The notes beneath the pieces were generated by a model. That model saw only the letters and a list, made by a program, of their open reading frames with translations. It was not told the DNA's origin and searched no databases. DNA of 26,609 nucleotides from Pelargonium cotyledonis (taxonomy: Eukaryota > Streptophyta > Magnoliopsida > Geraniales > Geraniaceae), in contig JAYMTA010000574.1 in the NCBI GenBank assembly GCA_036897625.1, forward strand, positions 1 through 26,609, written 5' to 3'. The stretch's first letter is position 1. Every line of letters starts with the position of its first letter. Below are positions 1-11,000 of this stretch, one piece after another. Both the position numbers and the translations under genes were made by a program.

Positions 1-24
1 GACGTCTATCAGTGTCCGACCATA

Positions 25-51
25 TGAAGAAGAAGAAGAAGAAGAAGAAAA
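25..51. repeat. (GAA)n microsatellite
   Basis: About eight tandem GAA units with an A-rich tail. Simple repeat read directly from the sequence. Confidence 0.9.
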
Positions 52-502
52 AGAGACGACGTCGTTTTGGCCAGCTTCCGCATACATGGCATGATGAAGT
101 GGCATCATGTGCTGAGCTGGCTGGTGACGTGACATTTGTGATGACATGGCGGTTTCCAACCGCCTACAATAGGTCAATTGGACGTTTATAAAAAAAATGG
201 AAAGTTTAGAGTGTGAAACCATGCAAAACTCTAATTGAGAGCTAAATCCAAAAAACGGATAAGTCCAAGGGGTCTGGTGGCATTTTACTCTTTTTTTTTT
301 TAAACAAAAATTAACATAGGGCTTGTTTGGCTAGCAAATAATATATGATTCAGGGGTACAATGGTCTTTTAAACACAAACTAACGGCAAAGCTAAGCAAT
401 TCCGTTAAATGGCTACTTCACTGAGGCTAGATGTTAAGAGCGTTAATTTATGAGAGCTATATGTATTAAGTCAATAGTTCATTGGGGATTTCCGTGATTT
501 CT

Positions 503-504
<2 letters not shown>

Positions 505-541
<37 letters not shown>
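505..541. repeat. Poly-T tract, 37 bases
   Basis: An uninterrupted run of 37 T upstream of the carrier gene. Length is likely to vary between reads or individuals. It could be the poly(A) end of an old minus-strand retroposon, but no retroposon body was recognised next to it. Confidence 0.9.
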
Positions 542-542
<1 letters not shown>

Positions 543-815
543 AAAAAGGGGAATATACTGTATTTTAAATGAAATGTTTTGTCAAAAAGACCCAACCACA
601 AACGAACCCAATTACTCTCCACCTCCATTCATGGTTAGGATTTTTTTCTCTCAACTTTCCTAGAAAACGAACAACATTTGCAAATCCATGATTCACACGT
701 CTTTCCAATTGTAGCCATTTCCGCAACAACTCACTCCATCGTCGATGCCCATTTGCCAATAAAGTTTACAACTTTTTCCATTATAGAGAGAATTCAGAGG
801 GTAAAGTGGTTGGGT

Positions 816-3800
816 ATGCAAATGGATGCTCGAGTTGGTGGCGTGGACCGCGTGGTAGTTGAAGGAGGTCAGAGAGCTCTCAGTTCTGCTCAAGATGGCA
901 CTGCCAGGAAGTTCTTGCAACAGCACAGCCACCCCAAGGGGTCGATCAATCAGAAATCGGATCTCGGAACCATGCCACAGCTCCTCTCCGGCGGTATCGC
1001 CGGAGCTTTTAGCAAGACCTGCACGGCGCCTTTAGCCCGCCTCACCATCCTCTTCCAGGTGTGTTGTTGATTATAAAATAAATCTTACTTAGCTCATTTT
1101 TGGGAAGGGTTAATATTTGCCATTCGGGTTGAATGGGAAATGTTCAAAATTTGAGTGTTAACTCTGTTCCAATGAGAAAATTGTCAAGTTTGTGTAACTT
1201 GTAAACAAAGGCTAGGAGAATTATGATGAAAAGTATGAGATTTTTCTGTTTGATAGTTTTCTTTTCAGATATGCAGTTTTGGTGGTATAAGTTAGTAACC
1301 ACAAATTATTTTCCATAGTCTCTCAACCTTAGTTTTTCTTAATAGCTACCTCATCTGGCTCCATACAATCCATTATACCCATTTGCTTTTGTTTTAACAA
1401 TCTCTTAGGGATATTCTTGGTAATTCCATTTGGCACTTATTTATTATTATTATTATTTTTTGATGTAATTTACTGGAGGGTGGCTATGAGGCATCTCTTA
1501 GTGTATGTTGGTAACAGTCATTGGGAACACATTTATTCTGATAGTTGCAAGTTGTAACTTTTTTCAGGAATATGTAAAGGTTGGTTGGTTGTTTGGTTTA
1601 TTTCTTTTTAGTGATCATAACAGGAGTAAGATATAAGGTATGAAAGATTATTTTTCAACAAAGGCTAGTGAAAATGGATACCAGGAATTACTCCTGAAAA
1701 TTTTCTTTTGTCATATTGGAGTTGGCCACAAAGAAGTTTAGATGCCTGTCTACTACAATAATCAGATGCCTTGCAGAAACAGTCATTAAAATGCTTCAGG
1801 GTAGCTAGGGAATCTAGCTTTTATATCACTCAATTGTCATTGGATTATAGGTTTAAGGCTAGAGGGTGGGTCACCCTTCCATGGAACAAAAAGAGAACTT
1901 TGCTCTCAAGTTATATTATATAATCCTACCAGTAGGCCCATTACTATCTTCCCAATATCTCTATTTCTTTTTAGTAAGTACAGTTGTGATGCCCATTAAA
2001 AGAATAAGGTAACGGAGAAAGGAAGAGATGGTTAGCATTGACAGTTCAAAATTGAGTTGGTGGGATAACATACTAATTTACACTTAAATGGCATGGGTAT
2101 GTCATTGGATTTTGAGTTTAATGCTAGGGTTTTGGCCATTCTCCCCAAACGGAGAGAATTATCTCTCTTAGAAATTCTTTCCTTCTAAGTTTTGTGTAAC
2201 AAAGGTCCCTGTCTAATCTTCTTATTTCAAAGAGAAGACGTTTTTGTGACTTGAGGTCAATGTGGTTGTGATTCATTACTTCCTTGGTTTGCTCTGACAT
2301 CCAATTATGGAATCTAATTACAATTCTATGGTACATTGTGGGTTTGAAATCGGAATTATAACAATATGACGAATTTCTCTTTTTAATATCTTGTTTCTTC
2401 CTTTCCCCTCCCTTCAAAATGAGATTGTAATTTGTTGCTAAATATGTTTAAGCATAATAATGAGAATCTCTCTCTGCCTTTTTGATGGCTACCTCTACAT
2501 TCATGGAAGATTTTTTTGATTTTATTCTTATAAACATTGCTGATCAGATGGCTTTAATGTTGTGTGTTTCAAAGCATCTAATTTCTAACTTGACAACTGT
2601 GTCATGTCCTTTAATCTTTTTATGTACAGTGTAATGAAGTTGCAGTTTTGAGAAAAGATAGCCTTTTACTTGTCAACTATTTAATGCCATTTCATCATTT
2701 TAGATACAAGGTATGCACTCTGAAGCAGCAGTATTGAGAAAGGCAAGCATATGGCATGAAGCTTCACGTGTCATTAATGAAGAAGGTTATAGAGCATTCT
2801 GGAAAGGGAATTTGGTCACTGTTGCTCATCGTCTTCCATATTCTGCTGTCAACTTCTATGCTTATGAACGCTACAAGAAGGTTTGTGCAGTTACTCTTTA
2901 ACTGATTCTTATTGTCATCTAAGGACAGCGGTATTTTGCTACACACAACTCATTAACTTTGTTTACCCTTTTTTATGTTCTGCAGTTTTTTCAAACAAAG
3001 CTTGGAGAAAATTTTAGGAGAAATGCAAGTGCAGATCTTGGTGTGCATTTTATCGGTGGTGGGTTGGCAGGAATAACAGCAGCCTCTGCCACATATCCTT
3101 TGGATCTTGTAAGGACACGGCTTGCAGCGCAGGTACATTATTATGCATTGGGTGAGTTGAGTTATGCTTAAGATATTTCTCATTACTTTTTTTTTTGCTG
3201 GAGAATATATTACACTCAAAAGGAAAGTACTCATATTCTATTGAATTTGGATGCAGGAATGTTTTTTTTTTTTCTATGTTGTATTTGGACCTTTTGTGTT
3301 ATTTGAAATGAGATTCATTCTGAATGTTGCAGAGGAATGCACTATACTACAGAGGTGTTTGGCATGCATTTCATACCATTATCAGAGATGAGGGTTTCTT
3401 TGGTTTGTATAAAGGACTTGGAGCAACATTGTTGGTATGCTCCCGTCCTGCCATGCTTCTATTATTCTTTATTTATTGATATTTATTGAAATTATTATTT
3501 AAACTTTATGCCCCTATTACTCTTTATTCCTTGATAATTACTTAAATTACAATTTATACCTTCTTTTGATGCAGGGCGTTGGACCAAGTTTAGCAATAAG
3601 CTTTTCAGTTTATGATTCTTTGAGAACTTATTGGCAGTCTAAAAGGTAATGCTCCAACAATAGATTCAAGAAGAGGCATATAATAATATGCGAAGTTGCA
3701 GAGCTCTGTTTATTATATTACTTTCTTTACTTATAATATTATTTGTAACTTATTATTTTGCATCAGGCCCAATGATTCTCCTGTCATGATCAGTCTTGCA

Positions 3801-4553
3801 AGTGGCAGTCTCTCAGGCTTTGCATCATCAACTGGTGAGTGATTTGTGTAGTACAAATAGCTGCTTGCCCTTCTTATTGATATCTGCCGTTACACAGGTT
3901 TTAATCTCTTCTGCTGCGGTTGAATCCCAGTGCTTCTGTGCATGTCATGCTAGTTATTTGCAAAGTTGAGAAAATATGATTCTTAAAAGTTTCTTGATTT
4001 GCTGCTTTTTTACTGTCCCATTACATTCACTGATTTGGTGGACTTTTACCCACTTAAGCGGATATTTTTCCGTGATGTGATCAATGCAAGAATAAATGTT
4101 TAACACCCAAACTTATTGATACTGTCCCGCAATATCCAGATTCAGTACTGTTTTCTCAAGTTCAAGTACTAGGGTGAACTAATATTGCTTGCAGTGTAAT
4201 GTAGTGAACAATGCTGGCAAGTTATAATCGAATAATCTTAATATCAAATCATGCTATTTATCGATGGGTCTTGTTTGAATCATCCTTGTATACCAATCTT
4301 AAATGCTTTTCTATTTGCAGCAACATTTCCTCTGGATCTTGTGAGGCGAAGGATGCAGCTGGAAGGGGTTGGTGGTCGAGCCCGTGTCTATACCACTGGG
4401 CTGTTTGGGACATTTGGGCGCATAATCCAGACTGAAGGGCTTCGTGGCTTGTATAGAGGGATTTTGCCAGAATACTACAAGGTTGTTCCTGGTGTTGGCA
4501 TCGTCTTCATGACTTATGAAGCACTAAAGATCCTTCTGCGGCCTGACAGTTAA
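816..4553 (+). CDS. Mitochondrial carrier family protein (SLC25), seven exons, 346 aa
   Basis: Exons: 816-1058, 2704-2880, 2986-3132, 3333-3434, 3575-3645, 3767-3834 and 4321-4553. All junctions are GT-AG and the reading phase closes exactly. The product is a six-helix inner-membrane solute carrier made of three repeats. Each repeat carries the carrier signature: PLARLT at residues 72-77, PLDLVR at 178-183 and PLDLVR at 273-278. Downstream repeat motifs such as EGYRAFWKGN, EGFFGLYKG and EGLRGLYRG are also present. Repeat 1 has Ala where most carriers have Asp/Glu; I recall CTAPLAR as usual in this plant subfamily, which resembles the CoA/adenine-nucleotide-type carriers. The substrate cannot be read from sequence. 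ATG 816 and in-frame ATG 822 are both plausible starts; a further upstream in-frame ATG at 678 adds unlike residues and was not used. The ~50-residue N-terminus is polar and lacks EF-hands, so this is not the calcium-regulated type. Confidence 0.93.
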
Positions 4554-6227
4554 TTGCCACATTTCAAGTTCTGCATTTGATATGGGTCAAGCGTGTCAAG
4601 AAAACGTATTAGCTAGTTACTTACAGATAACTAGATAGGGTGTAAAAGAAATGTTCTTCCAGTGAAGAAAATACATGGTTAGTTTTGTTAGATGCTTCCA
4701 TTAGACCCCCATTTTTGTGTATAGGTGTAAGCCTTTCAGAGGTGTTAGGAGTCATTGGGGTCATCACTACAGTTTTGTTCTATCGCACTCTAAATCTTAC
4801 ATGTCATGAACAGAACTAATTGTACCAAACCATGGGATTGTTTCCTGTGTTCTGCCATCAATTGTTCCAATAGAAAAGAAGTTGATTAGAGATGCATCTT
4901 ACTTTCATGTGAAGGCTGATTTTTCATTGTTTTGATTTTGTATAATTTTATATGAGAATGGCTAGAGAACAATTCTATAGTTTATGTTCATCTTCACAAA
5001 GTTATCAGCAAGTCATGGATGTGCTTGCTGATATATGTTCTTTTATAGCAAATTGGCTTGGTGGGAGAGGTTAGCATGCAAAAACAGGGGACATATTTTG
5101 TCACCTCCTAGACTGAATATCTTGAAACATTTTTACAGACCATCAGTTTTTGCTGCATTCATGTCGTCACATTCATGGCTGTCAATTGTGATTGATTTTG
5201 TCCCCTTTTGCTCATCGGTGGCATCTTTGTGACAATGACAAGGTTTTTTCATACCACACAACCGGCTATAGGCCAAATGTCAGTAAGACCAAAGCTTTCG
5301 TGCCCGATCAGGGGCGACGAGAGTCCCGCGACTCATGGAAGGTTTTCCCCGCGCAAATGTAAATACCCCCACCAAACTCCACTACAACTAAAAGTATGCA
5401 CATTCATGTTGCTAAACTAGGAATTATATCTAGAATCTCATCTCGAGTTGTTTGACTTGATCGTCGAGGTGACAGGGGCAACATCCCCACTGTAGTCATT
5501 TAACTCTACCCCTTCTCTTTCTTTTCAGAGTGAAAATGGGATAATTTTTATTTTATTTTTTTATCATACCATGCCTACAGTATATTGTATGATAGAGCAA
5601 ATATTGAGTTCTTGGCTGCAGAACTATTTTACAGATATTCTTCCAATTCCTTTCAACCAAACACACCCACTGTGATGATTGATGAGGTGCCTCTTTCAAT
5701 ACCCAAGAATAGGTAATAGAGTAGCATAGCATAGAATACAATACTAATATCAGTAAAATTAAAAGAAGTTGGAGACACTCAAATCAGATCAGATCATTCA
5801 AATTTGCCACTCTCCTTTCCTTTGATTCATCACCATCTTTGTTAAGAGAGAGCTAAAGAATCAGACAAGAACAGTGTGTTATCCTAAAGTTTAGGATTCT
5901 TGAATTGCAGTGGTAAGCTTCAAGCACACTAAACCCTTGGCTATTATTCAAGAAAGATTGTTTCTTGGATATTTTGAGTCTTGCAAAACTAGAGAAAATC
6001 TTGTACAACTTAGCATGTTCAAAAAGCAGTCAAGAAAGAACCATCATTTTCTATGGAAAGGAAAAATCCATTCCCTATGATTGGCTCACAAAACAGAATC
6101 CATTCATGATTCTAAACTAAGAGCACCTTATCAAATTATCATGGCTTTATACTATATGCACCTATGCCTTTATATTTACACAAAACCTCTATTTTAGAGA
6201 ATAAATCATGTTCACTGTACGCGCCAT
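4554..6227. other. Carrier 3'UTR and intergenic DNA
   Basis: The first several hundred bases are probably the carrier 3'UTR. A GC-richer patch at about 5260-5370 stands out from AT-rich surroundings, but its short open frame resembles no protein I know. A perfect 8-base inverted repeat with a one-base centre lies at 5881-5897. The 5760-6227 stretch is probably the upstream regulatory region of the MIR2111 gene that follows. No protein-coding gene is supported. Confidence 0.5.
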
Positions 6228-6234
6228 TATAAAA
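6228..6234 (+). promoter_or_regulatory. TATA box of the MIR2111 transcription unit
   Basis: TATAAAA lies about 125 bases upstream of the hairpin base. Plant miRNA genes are RNA polymerase II units with TATA boxes, so transcription would start near 6260 and leave a CT-rich leader of about 100 bases. A weaker TATATTTA at 6171-6178 is an alternative. The call depends on the hairpin downstream. Confidence 0.5.
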
Positions 6235-6358
6235 TCTCATGTCCCCTTGCATAGGTACCTCAACTCAACCTCTTCTTGCCACAAACCTGCAACCATTTTG
6301 CTACTTTCTCTTCTTCTCTTCTATGCATATATTCATTATTCAGTGTCAATTCGACAAT

Positions 6359-6464
6359 ATTGCGTAAGGATCAGGTAATCTGCATCCTGAGGTTTAGGTC
6401 TGCATATTTGATTATTTCAGTTTCTAGTCCTTGGGATGCAGATTACCTCATCCTTACCAGCAAT
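6359..6464 (+). ncRNA. MIR2111: miR2111 precursor hairpin (MIR2111)
   Basis: The mature 5p strand is at 6376-6396 (21 nt). It begins TAATCTGCATCC and ends GAGGTTTA, which matches the conserved plant miR2111 as I know it. The star strand is at 6427-6447 (21 nt), beginning GTCCTTGGG and ending GATTACC. The strands pair along their length with two G-U wobbles and a mismatch near the 5p end, and leave 2-nt 3' overhangs at both ends as DCL1 products should. The lower stem continues (ATTGC 6359-6363 with GCAAT 6460-6464; TAAGGAT 6365-6371 with ATCCTTA 6450-6456), and the loop is about 30 nt. In Arabidopsis and Lotus, miR2111 responds to phosphate or nitrogen status, moves from shoot to root and targets Kelch-repeat F-box mRNAs (TML in legumes). 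No target gene lies in this window. Confidence 0.95.
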
Positions 6465-6648
6465 GCAAGGCAAATGCTATAGGAGCTGAACTTTTTGAGG
6501 TTACTACTAAACTCCTTTTTTTCTGATACACAAGCTATTTATTGGTGTTCTGAATCAGAGACATGCTTAGAATACATCAATAAATAGCACTCATCATCTC
6601 CAACTCTTGCAGGAACAAACTTTTTTCATTTAAGAGCATTGATCAATC

Positions 6649-7626
6649 TTACGAATCACTCTTTATATCCTGCTGCTGCTGCAGCACACCGATAGCCTCA
6701 TCCTTGCTTTTGCTGAAGTCCTGACTGTCTTTGAAGATGAGAAACTCCATCATCTCGACGCTGAAGAAAATAAAGCTTCCACTCAAATGTGTAATGCATG
6801 ATCCAAAGTTCTTGCCTACAACACAATGCCATGCTGGCCCATATGCTCCATCAAAGTTCTGTTTAGCAAGTAGCAAGTCTTGTCAGTTCATGGATTCAAA
6901 TACAAAACATGATCATTGGCACTTTGCCAAATAGTTAATACAAAAAGGAGAAGCTGCATAACATATTTCATGCCTAGCATATCAGTCTATTATTTAACAT
7001 AACTGTGGAAACAGAAAAATGACATAAAAGCAGCTTATTCCAACTTCTAAGCTTTGTTCAATCATCTCAAAATGCAAAAGACAAGGTGAATATGCTATTT
7101 TTAACAAAGATTGTTCGGTTCTCGTTCAAACCTAATTGGGATATTTGAGCTTATCTCTTTTGCTTTTTCCTGACCCCTCCTTGACCCCAAAAGGAAAAGG
7201 CTAAGCTTAATGGAAAACTGAACTCTTTAGCACACCACTTGTTACATGATTCCCAAAATTCTTATTCCTCATCCCCTGTGCGGGGCGTGGTTTTCACATC
7301 AGCAAACATAGATCCCTAAGATTTTCAGCATCAACTTTGTTTTTTTTTTTTTTGCTTTGCTGAAGAGGTTGTTGCACTAAGTATTATTTTACATCTCTAT
7401 TATTTGATACAAAGATTCTGAAAATAAAGAAGGGGTGTGAATATAAATTGTTTATACTGCAAGGAGAATATTCTGAGTAAAAGCATACCTGTTTTATGTA
7501 ACGGGCAATGGACTGGCAATCAGAAGCTTCATGTAGATCAAGAGCCTGGTAAGCTAACTCCAAGACATGACCCTGCATCTCATCTGTCATGTCCGAATCG
7601 CGCACAACTGCTTTCCCCTCCAACAT
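6649..7626 (-). CDS. Dynein light chain LC8-type protein, two exons, 115 aa
   Basis: Exon 1 runs from 7626 down to 7489 (starts MLEGKAVV) and exon 2 from 6858 down to 6649. The intron is GT-AG and phase 0. The joined product has the LC8/DYNLL fold signature: an N-terminal helical half with AYQALDLHEASDCQSIARYIKQ-like content at about residues 25-46, then AYGPAWHCVVGKNFGSCITH and FIFFSVEMMEFLIFKD forming the core beta strands. The C-terminal tail (about 22 residues, Gln/Ser/Asp-rich) extends beyond the domain. Plants lack dynein heavy chains, so LC8-like proteins there are thought to act as dimerisation hubs rather than motor subunits. The length suits the plant subfamily. The gene ends about 185 bases from the MIR2111 hairpin, on the opposite strand. 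Confidence 0.92.
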
Positions 7627-8528
7627 CTTACAACCAAGTTACCACTGCCAAGATATGTTAGTACTTGCTGGTGCATCACAGAAGCTTGTGAGTTGTAATC
7701 ACCATATATAGTGAAAGATTCAGAAGAGGAAAAACATGTGGTGGCAGAGACTAGAAGCTAAAATTATCAATAGTTTTCATGTGAGCCTCAAAAATATATA
7801 TCTTCGCTTCATACACGTTTTATTTACTGGCACAATTATCTTCAAATGAAATACCAGGAAATTTTGTTGGTAGCTTTGAGACTCTGAAAATAAATGGGAA
7901 TGAGACTTGGCTGGTCATGATTGGCCACCAAAATGATAGCAAAAGAGTTGCAGCCACAAGTGATTGGTGCCTTTCCTTCTTGGTTGGAACTTGAAAGTGG
8001 TCCATGTTTCAATATATCCAAATATTGACAACGACAGTATGACTATTGAGAACTACAAATCTGTAAGGTTATACCAATCAAACTTGGTCACTTGGTCCTT
8101 TGTGGAGGAGAAACAAAGAAAAAGTCTTGGAGTGAAGAATGCTCTATAGAAACAGAAGAAGAAGAAGAAGAAGAAGAAGAAGAAGCATTCTTGATAAATA
8201 AGTGCCCGAATACTCAAACACGCAAGAAGAGCAAAACATCCACAAAACTTCATATAATAGACATTAATTTTGGTGCAACAAAAGTAGTTACTACTTATTC
8301 CTATATTTGGCTTCAAAATAAGTAAACAATTATTTCAACTACAATGACAGATGAATGGTGGGCACTGACTTCTGCCGTGGGCGTAGGGGTCATGAAATAG
8401 AGTTTCGAATACTGAAACTTTCTAAATAGCGTGCAATACAAGAAAGAAAACCGAACACAAAAAAAGAAAAAGAAAAAGACATTCATTCTTGAATCTTGAG
8501 TGGGTCTCCTAGTGGTTATGGGTGACCC
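7627..8528. other. Divergent intergenic region between dynein light chain and lectin kinase
   Basis: This is the shared upstream region of two divergently oriented genes. It holds the dynein light chain 5'UTR and promoter on the minus strand and the lectin-kinase promoter on the plus strand. A (GAA)n tract sits at 8154-8185 and an A-rich AAAAAGAAAAAG patch near 8459-8480. Short open frames here are low complexity and not credible genes. Confidence 0.5.
8154..8185. repeat. (GAA)n microsatellite
   Basis: About ten tandem GAA units in the divergent promoter region. Read directly. Confidence 0.9.
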
Positions 8529-8538
8529 TATATATAAG
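8529..8538 (+). promoter_or_regulatory. TATA box of the plus-strand lectin receptor kinase
   Basis: TATATATAAG lies 32 bases before the chosen ATG at 8570. Transcription would start close to that ATG, giving a very short leader. This supports ATG 8570 over any upstream in-frame start. Confidence 0.5.
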
Positions 8539-8569
8539 TGATTCAACTAAGAATCAGATTCCCAGCAAA

Positions 8570-11000
8570 ATGGCATACCGAACTCCTAAATCTTCAAGAT
8601 GTTCTAATTTTATTCTTCTTCTCATACTATCCATTTTTATCTCATCTGCAACTCCAAAACCCCAGAATTTGCTGCACAGAGGCTCTTCTCTGTCAGTTGA
8701 AGATGATGATGATTCTGGCCTCTTAGCTTCCCCTGACAACACCTTCACTTGTGGCTTCTATGGGATGGGAGCAAATGCTTACTGGTTCTCAATTTGGTTC
8801 ACCAATTCCAAGGACAGAACTATTGTTTGGATGGCCAATAGAGAAAGACCAGTCAGTGGCAAGGGCTCAAAGGTTTCTTTTCTCCCAGATGGCTCCATGG
8901 TGCTCACTGATCTGGGTGGTTCAGTCATTTGGGAGACCAACACAACCTCCACTGATGTTGAAACAGCTGAGCTTCTCAACTCTGGGAACCTTGTTCTGAA
9001 AAACCCCAATGGTAAAATTCTATGGCAGAGCTTTGATTCTCCCACAGACACTCTTCTTCCCAACCAGCCCTTTACCAAGGACTCCAGGCTTACATCTACA
9101 CTAGGAAGAGGTACATTTTCATCTGGCTACTATAGTTTCTATTTTGACAGTGACAATGTCTTGAGACTGATCTACGACGGGCCGGACATTTCGAGCTTGT
9201 ATTGGCCTAATCCTGATTAGAAATGGAAGAACAAACTATAACAGTAGTAGGGCAGCAGTTCTAGATGATTCTGGCACTTTTGTATCAAGTGACATGTTGG
9301 AGTTCAGAGCCACTGACATGGGTGGCTTCAGGGTTAAGAGAAGGCTAACAATGGATCATGATGGAAACCTGAGGCTCTATAGCCTCAACAATGCAACAGG
9401 AATGTGGAGTGTATCTTGGGAAGCTCTTGCAGAGCAGTGTGCAGTGCATGGCATTTGTGGAAGGAATGGGATTTGTGTTTACACACCTGAACCCAAGTGC
9501 TCATGTCCTCCTGGTTATGAGGTCACCAATTCAACTGATTGGAACCAAGGATGCAAGCCCAAGTTCAATCAAAGTTGCTCCAACCCACATTCACAGAATC
9601 TAAAATATGTGCACCTGCAACATACAGATTACTATGGCTTTGACCTCAATTTCAGTCGACCAGTTTCTTTTGATTCCTGCAGGAAGATATGCTCCGAAGA
9701 CTGTCGTTGTAAAGGCTTTAGCTACCGGGTGACAGGTGAGGGGCTGTGCTTCACAAAAAGTGCCCTTTTCAATGGCTTCACCTCTCCAAACTTTCCAGGT
9801 AGCATATATCTGAAAGTGGTTGAGAGTGTAGAAGCATCAGAACCATACATTCTCAATGGCTCCAATCCATTGTGTGGGTCTAGTGCAGCTGAAGTTATGC
9901 TGGGCTATCCCTCAATGTATGTCACCAGCAATAAAAAGGTGAACTGGGCATATCATTTCTGGTCTGCTTTTGCCATTGGTGCTATAGAGATTCTCTTGGC
10001 AGTGCCTGGTTGGTGGTTTCTCTTCAGAAAACATGGCTTTCCGGCTTCTGTGGAGAACGGGTACCTCGCGATATCCAGCCAGTTCAGGAGGTTTAGTTAT
10101 GGTGAACTGAAGAAGGCAACCAAGAACTTCAAGGAAGAGCTAGGAAGAGGAGCTTTTGGTGCTGTGTTTAAAGGCACATTGTCAGATGATAAGCAGGTGG
10201 CAGTGAAGATGTTGAGAGATGTGTATCAAGGTGAAGAAGGGTTTTGGGCAGAAGTGAGCACAATTGGAAAGATAAACCACATGAACCTTGTGAGAATGTG
10301 GGGTTTCTGTTATGAAGGAAAACATAAACTCCTTGTTTATGAACACATCAAGAACCAGTCACTGGACAAGCACTTGTTCTTTGGCATCTCTCTTGGATGG
10401 AAAGAAAGGTTCAAAATTGCACTGGGTACTGCCAAGGGCTTAGCTTACCTACACCATGAATGTCTAGAATGGGTTTTCCATTGTGATGTGAAGCCTGAAA
10501 ATATACTTCTAGATGACGAGTTCAAGCCTAAAATTGCAGATTTTGGGCTAGCTAAGTTGTCCCAGAGAGGCAGTCCAAACTCAAAGCTGTCCAGGATTCG
10601 AGGAACGAAAGGGTACATGGCTCCCGAGTGGCTTACGAACCTTCCCATTACTGCAAAAGTCGATGTTTATGGTTTTGGAGTTGTGGTTCTAGAAATAGTG
10701 AAGGGAATTCGGCTCTCAACTTGTGTGGTTGAAGATGGTGAGGAGCAGGAAATGGAGCTGATGAGATTTGCCAGGAAAATGAAAAGTATAGTTCAATCTG
10801 GTGAGGACTTGGAGATAGAAGATATAGTGGATCCAAGACTAGAAGGCAAGTTTAGCAGGAACCAGGCAATAACAATGGTCAAGATTGGAATTTCATGTGT
10901 TGAAGAAGATAGAAGCAAGAGGCCAACAATGGACACTGTGGTCCAAGTTCTACTAGAATGTGAAGATGAAACTGAAGTCAACATTGAAGAAAATCACTAA
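8570..11000 (+). pseudogene. ZmPK1-like G-type lectin S-receptor-like Ser/Thr kinase, frameshifted
   Basis: Intronless. Frame 1 (8570-9220, 216 aa) has a signal peptide (about residues 1-27) and a bulb-type lectin domain with WMANRERPVSG and LLNSGNLVL motifs, then stops at TAG 9218-9220. The homologous protein resumes one base out of frame at about 9222 (NGRTNYNSSR) and runs 592 residues to TAA at 10998-11000. This second part holds the S-locus-glycoprotein region, an EGF-like Cys cluster, a PAN domain, a transmembrane segment (around AIGAIEILLAVPGWWFLF) and a kinase domain. Kinase motifs are intact: GRGAFGAV, AVKML, HCDVKPENILL, DFG, MAPEW. HCD replaces HRD, so it is a non-RD kinase, a class often linked to immune receptors. 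The neighbouring paralogue has 11 more bases at the break, so an 11-base deletion is the simplest cause. Domains are certain; loss of function is likely but not proven. Confidence 0.88.

Larger units (their letters stand above)
1..815. other. Upstream intergenic/5' region with low-complexity tracts
   Basis: No convincing gene is seen here. The first 260 bases carry a (GAA)n tract at 25-51, the self-complementary word ACGACGTCGT near 56-65 and several spaced 'gatgacatggc'-like words. This looks like old repeat DNA, but I cannot name the family. A run of 37 T lies at 505-541. The 678-815 stretch is open in the frame of the downstream carrier, but it has no family resemblance and is probably its 5'UTR. 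No clear TATA box was identified. Confidence 0.5.

Noticed and set aside
2124-2417. 97-codon minus-strand open frame in carrier intron 1
   Set aside because: No recognisable domain and no splice context. Noted only as part of a possible repeat unit.
5208-5420. 70-codon plus-strand open frame after the carrier gene
   Set aside because: Composition follows the GC-rich patch and no family motif is seen.
6276-6482. 68-codon plus-strand open frame across the MIR2111 hairpin
   Set aside because: It overlaps both miRNA strands and has no protein resemblance. The hairpin explains the sequence.
8053-8325. Open frames on both strands rich in poly-Phe or poly-Glu
   Set aside because: They are translations of the (GAA)n tract and A-rich flanks, with no conserved sequence.
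9201-9240. Short intron as an explanation of the break in the plus-strand lectin kinase
   Set aside because: There is no GT-AG pair that restores the family sequence, and the locus is shorter than its paralogue, not longer.
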